Below are positions 48,999 through 57,303 of a stretch of 64,000 nucleotides of DNA, piece after piece. Source of the stretch: Holophaga sp. (GTDB lineage Bacteria > Acidobacteriota > Holophagae > Holophagales > Holophagaceae). Position numbers and translations under genes: made by a program. The number at the start of each line of letters is the position of its first letter. Positions within the stretch are counted from its first letter, which is position 1. The stretch is from the NCBI GenBank assembly GCA_016715205.1, contig JADKBC010000007.1:122648-186647 (forward strand). Reading direction: 5' to 3'. Below the pieces are notes generated by a model. That model was not told where the DNA came from. It searched no databases and saw only the letters and a program-made list of their open reading frames with translations.

Positions 48999-51173
48999 TC
49001 ACGCAAAACCGAGCAATCGTCCCACATGCACGGTGGCAAAGGCCAGCAACCATCCCAGCCCAAGTCCGTAAGCGATCGAAAAAGAGGTCCAGGCCCAACT
49101 GCGGGTTTCTTTGAGAATCATGCCAACCGTGCCCAGGCAAGGGGTGTAGATCAAGGTGAACACCATGAAGGCCAGGGCGGTGAGGGGCGTCATGCCGGAG
49201 TGGCGTTTCAGGGTTTCCTGCAACGGGCTCAGGGAAGCGCCTGCTTCCGCTTTTTCGGCTCTGGCCTGATGCACCACAGCCATGGTGCCGACCACGATTT
49301 CCTTAGCCACAAATCCAGCCGTTAGCGCCACGCCATCCTTCCAGGCTTCAGGGCGTTTGTGGTCAGGATCCAGGATGGGCGCCAGGGCCGGTTGAAGCAG
49401 TTTCCCGAAACGGGCCGCCAGGCTGGAGTTCATCACCCGGCTTTCGTGCGCCAGTTGCAGGGCTTCCAGTTGCTCTGTTTCCTGGATGGTGGGGAGTTTC
49501 TGAGCCCGAATGGCTTCTTCCTTCTGCTGCCGTTCTACGGCCCATTGCCGATTGGAAATGCCCGGATAATGCGAAAGGAACCACACCAAAGTGGCCCCAG
49601 CGAGAATGACGGTGCCTGCCCGGGAAAGGAAAACGCGGCCCTTTTCCCACATGTGGATGAGGGTGCTTTTCAGCACGGGAAGGCGGTAGGGCGGGAGTTC
49701 CATCACGAAGGGGGCATTCTCGCCCCGGAAGAGCGTGAGTCGCAGCACCTTGCCCATGAGCATCGCCAACCCGAAGCCCAAGAAGTGCAGCGCCATGATG
49801 GCGAAGGCCGCCTGCACGGGTGGGAAGAAGGTGCCGGCGATCAGGATGTACACCTGCAGGCGGGCCGAACAGGACACCAAGGGGCAAACCAGGATGGTGA
49901 TGAAGCGATCCGTGCGGCTCTCGATGGTGCGGGTGGCTTGCACCGCGGGCACATTGCAGCCCGTGCCCATGATCAAGGGAATGAAACTTTTTCCATGCAG
50001 CCCCATCAGGTGCATCAGGCGATCCATGATGAAGGCGGCCCGGGACATGTAGCCCGTGTCTTCGAGAAACGCGATGCAGCCCATCAGGAGCATGATTACG
50101 GGCACAAACACGACTACGGCGCCTACGCCGGGGATGATCCCATCCACCAGCAGGCTGGCCAGTTCCCCGGGCGGCACATGGGCCGCAGCCCAATCATGCA
50201 GGTGGGCGAAACCCGCCGCGATCCAGTCCTGGGGGTACTTGCCCACGATGAACGTAAGGGCATAAACGCCGATCATGATCGCGATGAAGATGGGAATCCC
50301 AAGCCAGCGATGGGTGAGCAGGCCATCGAGCTTGTCCGTGAAGGAGCGCTGCCCGGTGCCCATTTCCTGGATGGCCTCTTTTACCAAGCCGTGGGCAAAG
50401 CCATAGCGCCGCTCCGCCAGCAAGGTTCCGCAATCGGCGCCCAGGTGCTGTTCCAGAAAGGCCACGCTGGTTTGGCTTTGGGCCCTGATTGCGGCGCGGG
50501 CATGGCTCTGATCCACGATGGCTTCGGCTTCGGGCGCAGCTTCCAGCAGTTGCAAGGCGAGCCAGCGTGGTGGCCGCTCGGAGGCCAGGTGTTCGTCCCT
50601 GCCGATCTCACCCACCAACTTGACCAATTCGCGTTCGATGTCATCGCCGTAGCTCACGGAAACAGGGCGGATCGTGGGCTCCACGCCGGTCGCTACGCGC
50701 ACGATGGCATCCTTCAACTGCTGGATGCCCTCCTGCCGATTCCCCACCGTGGGAATGACCGGGCCGCCGAGCAGGGCAGAGAGTGCTTTCAGGTCGATGC
50801 GGGTGCCCTGGCGCTCGGCGTCGTCCGCCATGTTGAGGGCATAAACGATGGGGCGATGCAGTTCCAGCAACTGCGTGCTGAGATACAGGTTTCGTTCCAG
50901 GTTGGAGGCATCCAGCACATTGACGATCACATCCACCGAAGGGTCCGACAGGAACCGGGCTGCAATGCGCTCGTCCTCGCTTTGGGCCGCCAGCGAATAG
51001 GTTCCTGGGAGGTCCACCACCTCGACTTCCAGGTTCCCCATGTCACTGTGGCCACTGCGCCGTTCCACCGTTACGCCGGGCCAATTGCCCACATGATGGC
51101 GGGCCCCAGTCAGGGCATTGAAAATGGAGGTCTTGCCGCAGTTGGGATTACCCGCGAGCGCAATGGTTACCAT
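48999..51173 (-). CDS. feoB: Ferrous iron transporter B
   Basis: A 724-residue GTPase-permease for Fe(II). The N-terminal G domain has GNPNCGKTS (G1), WPGVTVER (G2), DLPGTYSL (G3) and NMAD (G4). A helical GDI-like spacer follows, then the membrane part with Gate motifs (VPVIMLLMGCIAFLEDTGYMSRAAF, MGTGCNVPAVQATRTIESRTDRF, PLVSCSARLQVY). The ATG overlaps the feoA stop (TGATG). It is cotranscribed with feoA upstream and the Cys-rich gene downstream, and implies growth where ferrous iron is available. Confidence 0.97.
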   Translation of the reverse strand: MVTIALAGNPNCGKTSIFNALTGARHHVGNWPGVTVERRSGHSDMGNLEVEVVDLPGTYSLAAQSEDERIAARFLSDPSVDVIVNVLDASNLERNLYLSTQLLELHRPIVYALNMADDAERQGTRIDLKALSALLGGPVIPTVGNRQEGIQQLKDAIVRVATGVEPTIRPVSVSYGDDIERELVKLVGEIGRDEHLASERPPRWLALQLLEAAPEAEAIVDQSHARAAIRAQSQTSVAFLEQHLGADCGTLLAERRYGFAHGLVKEAIQEMGTGQRSFTDKLDGLLTHRWLGIPIFIAIMIGVYALTFIVGKYPQDWIAAGFAHLHDWAAAHVPPGELASLLVDGIIPGVGAVVVFVPVIMLLMGCIAFLEDTGYMSRAAFIMDRLMHLMGLHGKSFIPLIMGTGCNVPAVQATRTIESRTDRFITILVCPLVSCSARLQVYILIAGTFFPPVQAAFAIMALHFLGFGLAMLMGKVLRLTLFRGENAPFVMELPPYRLPVLKSTLIHMWEKGRVFLSRAGTVILAGATLVWFLSHYPGISNRQWAVERQQKEEAIRAQKLPTIQETEQLEALQLAHESRVMNSSLAARFGKLLQPALAPILDPDHKRPEAWKDGVALTAGFVAKEIVVGTMAVVHQARAEKAEAGASLSPLQETLKRHSGMTPLTALAFMVFTLIYTPCLGTVGMILKETRSWAWTSFSIAYGLGLGWLLAFATVHVGRLLGFA

Positions 51174-51421
51174 CACTGCTCCTGGCTGACGAGGATGCAG
51201 TCGCCCTCTTCCCGCCGCAGGGAAAGGTGATAGCCCTTGATCACCAATTCCATGGGATCACCCAAGGGCGCCAGTTTTTCGATTCGCAGGTGGGCTCCCC
51301 GGATGAAGCCCATTTCGAGCAACCGTCGCCGCACCGGCCCTTGAGCCTCGACGCTCACCACCGTGGCGCCTTCGCCAGGGTGCAGATCGCTCAGTCGTTT
51401 GGATGTATTTTGAGACGCCAT
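51173..51421 (-). CDS. feoA: Ferrous iron transport protein A
   Basis: An 82-residue SH3-like protein with LSDLHPGEGATVVSV, VRRRLLEMGFIRGAHLRI and the closing LSLRREEGDCILV, typical of FeoA, which modulates FeoB. The gene starts the feo operon. I see no convincing Fur box in the 85 bases before it. Confidence 0.93.
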   Translation of the reverse strand: MASQNTSKRLSDLHPGEGATVVSVEAQGPVRRRLLEMGFIRGAHLRIEKLAPLGDPMELVIKGYHLSLRREEGDCILVSQEQ

Positions 51422-51437
51422 CTCAACTCCACGCTAA

Positions 51438-51465
51438 AGTCTACCGCCCTGGGCGGCGAAGGCAA
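51438..51465 (-). promoter_or_regulatory. Candidate promoter of the feo operon
   Basis: On the minus strand TTGCCT and TAGACT are spaced by 16 bases, 17 bases upstream of the feoA start codon. The leader would be only about 10 nt, so the assignment is tentative. Confidence 0.35.
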
Positions 51466-51506
51466 GGCACCCCGGTGCGACCTGCATCACAACTTGTCCA
51501 GGTAGA

Positions 51507-52085
51507 ATGCAACTACTGTTGAGCCCAATGGTCATAACCCTGCCAAACCTCCTGACGCTGCTGCGAATTCTCGCAGTGCCCTTTTTTGCCATCGCGCTCT
51601 GGTACGGGCATGCGCTGGAGGCCTGCCTGATCTTCATGGGGGCCGGGTTCACGGATTTGCTGGATGGCTTCATCGCCCGTCGCTTCAACCAGGGCTCGGA
51701 GCTCGGGGCGATTCTGGACCCGGCGGCGGACAAGCTGCTGATGACCACGGCGTTTGTGCTGATGGCCCTGCCGAACATTCATTTGGTGGTCAAGATTCCC
51801 ATGTGGGTTTCCATTTTGGCCATTTCCAGGGATGCCACCTTGTCGCTGGTCGCCATCCTGGCCTTTGATAAATTGGGTCGTGAACGCTTGCAGCCCAGCC
51901 TGCTCGGCAAGGTGACCACCGCGGCCGAACTCATGGCGATTACCTTGGGGTTGTTTGTGAACGTGGTGGGGATTCGCCCTTGGACTCATTGGGTGATTCC
52001 CTGGGTCTTTTACGGCGTGGCCCTGCTGGTGCTGTGTTCCGGGCTGCATTATTTCTTTCGGGCGACGCAAGCCAAGAGCCACTGA
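51507..52085 (+). CDS. pgsA: CDP-diacylglycerol-glycerol-3-phosphate 3-phosphatidyltransferase
   Basis: A 192-residue membrane enzyme of the CDP-alcohol phosphotransferase family, committing CDP-diacylglycerol to phosphatidylglycerol. The signature D-x2-DG-x2-AR-x8-G-x3-D-x3-D is complete (D50, D53, G54, A57, R58, G67, D71, D75). Multiple membrane helices follow. Two starts are possible: ATG 51507 with AGG nearby, or ATG 51528. The family also includes related transferases, but N-terminal LPNLLTLLRILAVP is typical of PgsA. Confidence 0.88.
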   Translation: MQLLLSPMVITLPNLLTLLRILAVPFFAIALWYGHALEACLIFMGAGFTDLLDGFIARRFNQGSELGAILDPAADKLLMTTAFVLMALPNIHLVVKIPMWVSILAISRDATLSLVAILAFDKLGRERLQPSLLGKVTTAAELMAITLGLFVNVVGIRPWTHWVIPWVFYGVALLVLCSGLHYFFRATQAKSH

Positions 52086-52133
52086 TCCTGGTCCTTCGTG
52101 CATGATGGGATGTCGGAAGGGAGTTCCAGAAAA

Positions 52134-52691
52134 GTGGTGAAGCAGCCGGCTATTTTCATTGATCGGGATGGCACCCTCAACGAAGAGGTGGACTACCTCT
52201 GCCGTCCTGAAGACACGGTGCTGACCCCGAGGGCAGGGCAGGCCATTGCGGGGTTGAACAAGCGCGGGATTCCGGTGCTGGTCATCTCGAATCAGGCGGG
52301 CATCGGCAAGGGTAAATTCGAATGGAAGGATTACGAATCCGTCATGCAGCACCTGGATCACCTCTTGGCGGCGGAAGGCGCGCGCATCGATGGGGTCTAT
52401 GTCTGCCCGTTTCACCCTTCGGCAAACGAAGACTACCGCCACCCTAGCCACCCAGATCGCAAGCCCAATCCGGGCATGCTGCTGCGGGCCGCAGACGAGC
52501 ACGGCATCGATTTGGCCAAATCCTGGATGATCGGCGACAAGACCATCGATCTGGAAGCAGGCCGGAACGCGGGCTGCCGTGTGGCCTTGGTGCGCACAGG
52601 CTATGGCACGGTTACCGATGGCGCGCTGGCGGATCTGGTGGCCGATAACCTGGCGGATGCCATCGAAAGGATATTGGGCCAGTGGGATTGA
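52134..52691 (+). CDS. gmhB: D-glycero-D-manno-heptose 1,7-bisphosphate phosphatase-like HAD enzyme
   Basis: About 185 residues, HAD superfamily. It has the nucleophile motif FIDRDGTLNEE, SNQAGIGKG, RKPNPGML and MIGDKTIDLEAG, the order of GmhB (and HisB-N) phosphatases that act in ADP-heptose synthesis for lipopolysaccharide. The usual zinc loop Cys-x-His...Cys-x-Cys is altered: CPFH is kept but the second pair reads H-x-D just before RKP. The GTG at 52134 gives the typical short N-terminus and has GGAAGGGAG ten bases upstream; GTG 52098 and ATG 52110 are alternatives. The gene overlaps sfsA by ten bases. Confidence 0.78.
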   Translation: MVKQPAIFIDRDGTLNEEVDYLCRPEDTVLTPRAGQAIAGLNKRGIPVLVISNQAGIGKGKFEWKDYESVMQHLDHLLAAEGARIDGVYVCPFHPSANEDYRHPSHPDRKPNPGMLLRAADEHGIDLAKSWMIGDKTIDLEAGRNAGCRVALVRTGYGTVTDGALADLVADNLADAIERILGQWD

Positions 52692-53440
52692 TCGTCAGGC
52701 ACGATCTTGTCCTGGGGCGAATCCTCACCCGGTACAAGCGATTTTTGGCCGATGTGGAACTGGAAGATGGCAGCGTCATCACGGCCCACTGCACCAACAC
52801 GGGCACCATGAAATCGTGTTGGGAACCTGGAGATCGGGTGCTCCTGGCGCCAGCCACCAATCCCGACCGGAAGTTGAAATTCACGTGGATCGCCTGCGAG
52901 CGCGATGGCCATTGGCTTGGGGTAGATACGGGCATGCCCAACAAGGTGGTGGCAGAAGCGGCGAGACAGGATGCGCTGCCAGGGCTTCCGGGGTTGCAAA
53001 AGGTACGAACGGAAGTGAAGTACGGGGCCGAGGGCAGCCGAATCGATGTTCTGGCTGAGGACGCAGAGGGGCGGCTGGTGTTCATCGAAGTGAAGAACAC
53101 GACACTCAAGGTTGGCGACCTGGTCTGCTTTCCTGATGCGGTTACGGAGCGAGGTCGCAAACATCTCCGGGAGCTACAGGGAATGGTGCGCGCGGGGCAC
53201 CGTGCCGCCATCGCCTTCTTCATACACCGAGAGGATGTCTCTGCATTTGACGCTGCCTGGGAGATCGATCCTGAGTATGCCCAGGAGCTGGATTCCGCTG
53301 TCCAGAACGGTGTCGAACTGCTTCCGCTCAAGGTGCACCTTGACGTTTCTGAGGACTCCGCTGGCAAATGGATCCTCGGCTGGCACCTGTCGGGCCTGTT
53401 GCCCTGGACACGTAGGTTCTCGCAAATGCCTGGGTTGTGA
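52682..53440 (+). CDS. sfsA: SfsA family protein (sugar fermentation stimulation homologue)
   Basis: A 252-residue SfsA protein: LGRILTRYKRFLADVEL, AHCTNTGTMKSCW, RKLKFTWIA, GSRIDVLAED, FIEVKNTTL and FPDAVTERGRKHLREL follow the family order. The D...E-x-K pattern places it in the PD-(D/E)xK nuclease-like fold; E. coli SfsA binds DNA, but its role is poorly defined. The GTG start overlaps the preceding gene by ten bases, implying coupled translation. Confidence 0.92.
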   Translation: MGLIVRHDLVLGRILTRYKRFLADVELEDGSVITAHCTNTGTMKSCWEPGDRVLLAPATNPDRKLKFTWIACERDGHWLGVDTGMPNKVVAEAARQDALPGLPGLQKVRTEVKYGAEGSRIDVLAEDAEGRLVFIEVKNTTLKVGDLVCFPDAVTERGRKHLRELQGMVRAGHRAAIAFFIHREDVSAFDAAWEIDPEYAQELDSAVQNGVELLPLKVHLDVSEDSAGKWILGWHLSGLLPWTRRFSQMPGL

Positions 53441-53520
53441 TCAATCTCAATAGGTGTTTTGTCACGTGAGTGAACTAGAATTGAGACGATTCGTAATGAA
53501 TTTTGACCAGGGAGAATGCA

Positions 53521-54786
53521 ATGGCCAGCGCGAAAAAACAGACCCCACTGTTTGATTGGCACAAGGCAAACGGAGGAAACATCGTCGAATTTGGCGACTA
53601 CCTCATGCCCGTCTGGTACGCCAGTGCCCGGAACGAGCATCTTGCCGTGGTCTGCCAGGCTGGTCTGTTCGACACCAGCCATATGGCGACCATCCGTGTG
53701 TTTGGGGCCGACGCCTTTGATCTGCTCCAGTGGTGCTTCACCCGGAACCTGACCGCTTGCGTGGGCAAGGACAACGCCCCCCTCATCGATGGCAAGTGCG
53801 TGTATGGCTTGTTCCTTGATGAGCACGGCCATGCAATCGATGACAGCCTCGTCTACAAGATCAAGGACGGGGAATACATGGTTGAAGTCAACGCGAGCAT
53901 GGGCGGCACTGTCGCCACGCACCTGGCTGAACAGGCCAAGGGGCGGGATGTTCAGGTGATCGACCTGACCGACCAGCTTGGCAAGATCGATATTCAAGGA
54001 CCGGCCTCGATCAAGATCATGGCCAAGGTCCTGAAGAACCCTGAAGCCGTGTTCGACAAGCTGCCCTACTTCTCGATGAAGGGGCACTTCGACCCGGCCT
54101 CGACCCTCGCTGGGCAGGTTCAGCTGCTCGACGGCACGCCCCTGCTGCTGTCCCGGTCGGGCTACACCGGCGAAGTGGGTTTTGAGTTGTTCGTGGAGCG
54201 GATCCATACCGTAAAGGTGTGGGAGGCGATTATGGCAGCTGGGCAGGAATTCGGCCTGACTCCCTGCGGCCTTGCGGCCCGCGACTCCCTGCGAGCTGGA
54301 GCCGTGCTGCCCCTCTCCCATCAGGACATCGGGCACTGGCCCTGCATTCACAATCCCTGGCCCTTTGCGTTGCCTTTTGCGCCTGGTGGTGATGCCTTCA
54401 CCAAGACGTTCCTCGGCTCTGCAGCGCTCGAAACGACGACCGACCCCTCGTACACCTTGACCTTCGTCGGGCACGACCTCCGCAAGGTGGATGCGCATGG
54501 CGCCCGGGTGTTCCTGAAGGGCGAGGAGATCGGAACCGTATTGACCTGTGTCACGGACATGGCCATTGGGCGCCACGAGGGACGGATCTACAGCATCGCA
54601 TCTCCCGATAAACCGGCCGAACTCGCCATCAAGGGCCTTTGCTGCGGTTTCATCAAGGTCAAATCGCAACTCCAACCTGGCACCGCTGTGGAGATCAAGG
54701 ATGGCAAGCGGGCGATCCAGGTGGTGATCGAGACGGATGTCCGACCGGATCGCACCGCGCGCAAGGCTCTAAAATTGTTTCTGTGA
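53521..54786 (+). CDS. Glycine cleavage T-protein-like aminomethyltransferase (divergent)
   Basis: A 421-residue folate-dependent aminomethyltransferase-like protein, longer than most GcvT (about 360). The N-terminal half is canonical: MPVWYASARNEH, AGLFDTSHMATIRV, DDSLVYKI with the catalytic Asp, and SGYTGEVGFELFV. The folate region departs from the norm: GLAARDSLRAGAVLPLSHQD replaces the usual ARDxLRLEAGLPLYGHE, losing the conserved Glu. AGGGAGA precedes the ATG. gcvH follows after 114 bases, supporting a role with lipoyl H-protein, but no gcvP lies in the window. Confidence 0.78.
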   Translation: MASAKKQTPLFDWHKANGGNIVEFGDYLMPVWYASARNEHLAVVCQAGLFDTSHMATIRVFGADAFDLLQWCFTRNLTACVGKDNAPLIDGKCVYGLFLDEHGHAIDDSLVYKIKDGEYMVEVNASMGGTVATHLAEQAKGRDVQVIDLTDQLGKIDIQGPASIKIMAKVLKNPEAVFDKLPYFSMKGHFDPASTLAGQVQLLDGTPLLLSRSGYTGEVGFELFVERIHTVKVWEAIMAAGQEFGLTPCGLAARDSLRAGAVLPLSHQDIGHWPCIHNPWPFALPFAPGGDAFTKTFLGSAALETTTDPSYTLTFVGHDLRKVDAHGARVFLKGEEIGTVLTCVTDMAIGRHEGRIYSIASPDKPAELAIKGLCCGFIKVKSQLQPGTAVEIKDGKRAIQVVIETDVRPDRTARKALKLFL

Positions 54787-54900
54787 GTGGGCCGCATTCT
54801 GCAGCCCTCTCCGACCACCCATCGCCAAATCACCGTTCACTAATCACGAAACGCTCACCCACATTTGAATACACTGATCCCATTCCCTTTTGGAGGCTCC

Positions 54901-55287
54901 ATGTATCCTGCTGACTGCAAGTACACCAAGAATCATGAATTCGTGAAGCCTCTGGGCGATGGCACGGCCCTCGTTGGCATTACGAACTACGCCCAGGAAG
55001 CCCTTGGCGACGTGGTTTTCGTCCAGTTGCCCGAAGTGGGCGCTGCCTTTGCCGCGGGTGATGAATTCGGCACCGTGGAGAGTGTGAAAACCGTTTCCGA
55101 GTGCTACCTGCCCACCGCCGGTGAGGTGGTGGAGATCAATGGCGACCTCGAAGCTCATCCCGAATTCGTCAACGAAGACGCCTACACCAAGGGATGGATG
55201 CTGAAGATCAAGCTCACCGGCGATCTCAACCCCGAACTGCTCGACGCAGCGGCCTACGAGGCCCACGTCGCCAGCGAAGCGCACTAA
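54901..55287 (+). CDS. gcvH: Glycine cleavage system H protein
   Basis: A 128-residue H protein that carries the aminomethyl group on lipoyl-lysine. The lipoylation site is the Lys in TVESVKTVSE, followed by LPTAGEVVEINGDLEAHPE and GWMLKIKL; all are canonical. The ATG at 54901 follows GGAGG. It is downstream of the gcvT-like gene and ends immediately before the MltD-type gene with no gap. Confidence 0.95.
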   Translation: MYPADCKYTKNHEFVKPLGDGTALVGITNYAQEALGDVVFVQLPEVGAAFAAGDEFGTVESVKTVSECYLPTAGEVVEINGDLEAHPEFVNEDAYTKGWMLKIKLTGDLNPELLDAAAYEAHVASEAH

Positions 55288-57105
55288 GTGGTATTCCTGC
55301 CGGGCCCTCGCCTGGGACGAATGGTCCTGATCCTCGCCACCTTTGGGGTGGCGGGGATTTTGTGCGTTCCTGGCCTGGCTCAGACTGCTGTCATCGCGCC
55401 CCCAACCAAGGCTGCCCAACCCCAGGAATCCGCCGTTTCTCGGTTAAGAGCCTTGATTGAAACGGCCGAAAAATTCGCCGAAGCGGAAAACTGGGATGCC
55501 GCCTCCACCAAGGCCGACGAGGCGGACGTACTGGTGGCGGATTGGCCTCCTGAAGTGCTTCGTCGACCCGACATCCTTCCCTTGATGGAACGTTTGCGGG
55601 CCCTGGAGCGGCAGTTCGAAGAGGAAGGCGACGAGGATGGACTGAAAACCACCGAGGAAGTTGTGGTGCTCTCTCCTGCCGAACTGAGAGCGGAGCGGGA
55701 TCAAGTGCTGGCCGCGGAACAGGGCGCTGTCTTTGACTTTCCCATCGACTTGAACGACAAAGTGCTGACCTGGGTGAACATCTTCACGGGTCGCATCAAG
55801 GGCAAGATTGAAGCGAGCCTGAGCCGTGGTTCTAGCTACCTGCCCATGATTCGTCAGGTATTTGCGGAAGAAGGCATTCCCCAGGATTTGGCCTTTTTAC
55901 CCATCGTGGAATCGGGCTACATCAACCAGGCCAGGAGCTACGCCAAAGCCGTGGGTATGTGGCAATTCATGCGGCCCACGGGGCGGATGTACGGTTTAAC
56001 TGGCAATAGCTGGGTGGAAGAACGTCGAGATCCCGTGAAGGCCACCCGAGCTGCGGCGCGCTACCTCAAGCGCCTCTATGAGCGCGAAGGCGACTGGTAC
56101 CTGGCCTTGGTGGGCTATAACGCCGGGCCGCTCACCACCGATCGCGCTTCCCAGGCGCTGGGCACCCGCAATTTCTGGGATATGGCCCGTTCCCGGTGGC
56201 TGCGGGACGCCACGAAAAGCTACGTTCCCCAGATGTGCGCAGCCGTACTCGTGGGTCGGTTCCCCGAGCGCTATGGCCTGAATATCACCCAGGGAACGCC
56301 CTATGCCTATGAGGCGGTGGAAGTGGATCGCATGACCAGTCTGGCGGTGCTCGCCCGTCATGCAGGCACGGATGTGGAACGGCTGAAGGCCCTGAATCCC
56401 GAGTTGCTTCGCGCCACCACGCCACCCGGCCGGTACACGCTCCGAGTTCCACCCGGTACTGCCCAAGCGACTGCCCGTGCCCTGGCGGGAATTCCCAGCC
56501 GGGAGCGCCTGGATTTCAAGCCGTACGTCATTCGCAAGGGCGATACGCTGGCCCGGGTGGCGGCCAAGTTCAAGGTGGGCTCCGAAGACCTCTTGGTGGC
56601 CAATGGCCTGAAGGCTTCCCAATTCAAGGCCGGGCGCCGGATCCAGGTGCCTCCACCCGCGGCAATTCCCATCGATGAGGCGGATCTCAAACCCGCGGCC
56701 GAGCGGGCCAAATTAATGGCCGACCATCCCCTGGAGCCCCTGCCTTCGGTTCCGGGTGCGCCTGGCACCGACCCTGGGCCGATGGCTAAGCCTGAACCCC
56801 AGGCAACCGCGCCTTCCACAACCCCAGTAGAAGTGGGCAAACCGGCCACCGATCTGCCCCCCGTTCCCAGCAAGGTCACCACCCCGGCCATGCCTGCAAA
56901 TGCTGAACCCGCAACCTCCAAGCCGCTGGTCAAGCATGCTGAAGGTGAACCCGCTCATCCCCGGTCTCACCGTGTTAAACGAGGCGAGACGCTCTTTTCC
57001 ATTTCCCAGCGGTATGGTGTGGAATTGGCGGAATTGCGGAAGTGGAACAAGCTTAAAGGGAACAAGATCCAGGTTGGACAGACCCTGCGTTTGCAAAGCA
57101 AGTGA
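55288..57105 (+). CDS. mltD: MltD-type membrane-bound lytic transglycosylase with LysM domains
   Basis: A 605-residue periplasmic enzyme that cleaves peptidoglycan to anhydromuropeptides. After a signal sequence (about 10-32) comes a helical stretch (about 50-150), the SLT domain (about 180-330) with the catalytic Glu in LPIVESGY and AVGMWQFMRPTGRMYGL, one weak LysM (about 345-390), a clear LysM (about 411-455, YVIRKGDTLARVA), a Pro-rich linker and a C-terminal LysM (about 558-604, HRVKRGETLFSISQRYG). The GTG start abuts the gcvH stop; ATG 55321 is an alternative that still leaves a signal peptide. Confidence 0.9.
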   Translation: MVFLPGPRLGRMVLILATFGVAGILCVPGLAQTAVIAPPTKAAQPQESAVSRLRALIETAEKFAEAENWDAASTKADEADVLVADWPPEVLRRPDILPLMERLRALERQFEEEGDEDGLKTTEEVVVLSPAELRAERDQVLAAEQGAVFDFPIDLNDKVLTWVNIFTGRIKGKIEASLSRGSSYLPMIRQVFAEEGIPQDLAFLPIVESGYINQARSYAKAVGMWQFMRPTGRMYGLTGNSWVEERRDPVKATRAAARYLKRLYEREGDWYLALVGYNAGPLTTDRASQALGTRNFWDMARSRWLRDATKSYVPQMCAAVLVGRFPERYGLNITQGTPYAYEAVEVDRMTSLAVLARHAGTDVERLKALNPELLRATTPPGRYTLRVPPGTAQATARALAGIPSRERLDFKPYVIRKGDTLARVAAKFKVGSEDLLVANGLKASQFKAGRRIQVPPPAAIPIDEADLKPAAERAKLMADHPLEPLPSVPGAPGTDPGPMAKPEPQATAPSTTPVEVGKPATDLPPVPSKVTTPAMPANAEPATSKPLVKHAEGEPAHPRSHRVKRGETLFSISQRYGVELAELRKWNKLKGNKIQVGQTLRLQSK

Positions 57106-57124
57106 CCGGGTCCAAGATTTTCCC

Positions 57125-57153
57125 TTGATCCACCCTCGGACCCGTGGGAGACT
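57125..57153 (+). promoter_or_regulatory. Candidate promoter of tRNA-Ala
   Basis: TTGATC (57125-57130) and GAGACT (57148-57153) are spaced by 17 bases and end 10 bases before the mature tRNA. The -10 is a weak match. Confidence 0.35.
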
Positions 57154-57163
57154 AGTGTTTCCC

Positions 57164-57239
<76 letters not shown>

Positions 57240-57267
57240 AAATCGGCCGCCCTCGGGCGGCCGATTT
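57240..57267 (+). terminator. Intrinsic terminator after tRNA-Ala
   Basis: AAATCGGCCGCC (57240-57251) pairs perfectly with GGCGGCCGATTT (57256-57267) around a 4-base loop. The stem begins at the base after the CCA end. Confidence 0.85.
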
Positions 57268-57303
57268 CGCATAACCTTCAAAACCACGCGCGGAAAGCCA
57301 ACC

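Noticed and set aside
49359..51230. A 623-codon plus-strand frame opposite feoB
   Set aside because: Antisense shadow of a fully recognisable feoB; no start signal or domain.
51422..51506. Search for a Fur box upstream of feoA
   Set aside because: No sequence close to the GATAATGATAATCATTATC-type consensus is present; only a sigma-70-like pair is seen.
53441..53520. Glycine riboswitch before the gcvT-like gene
   Set aside because: The gap is only 80 bases, too short for the usual tandem aptamer, and no conserved core is seen; only a loose TCTCAAT/ATTGAGA repeat.
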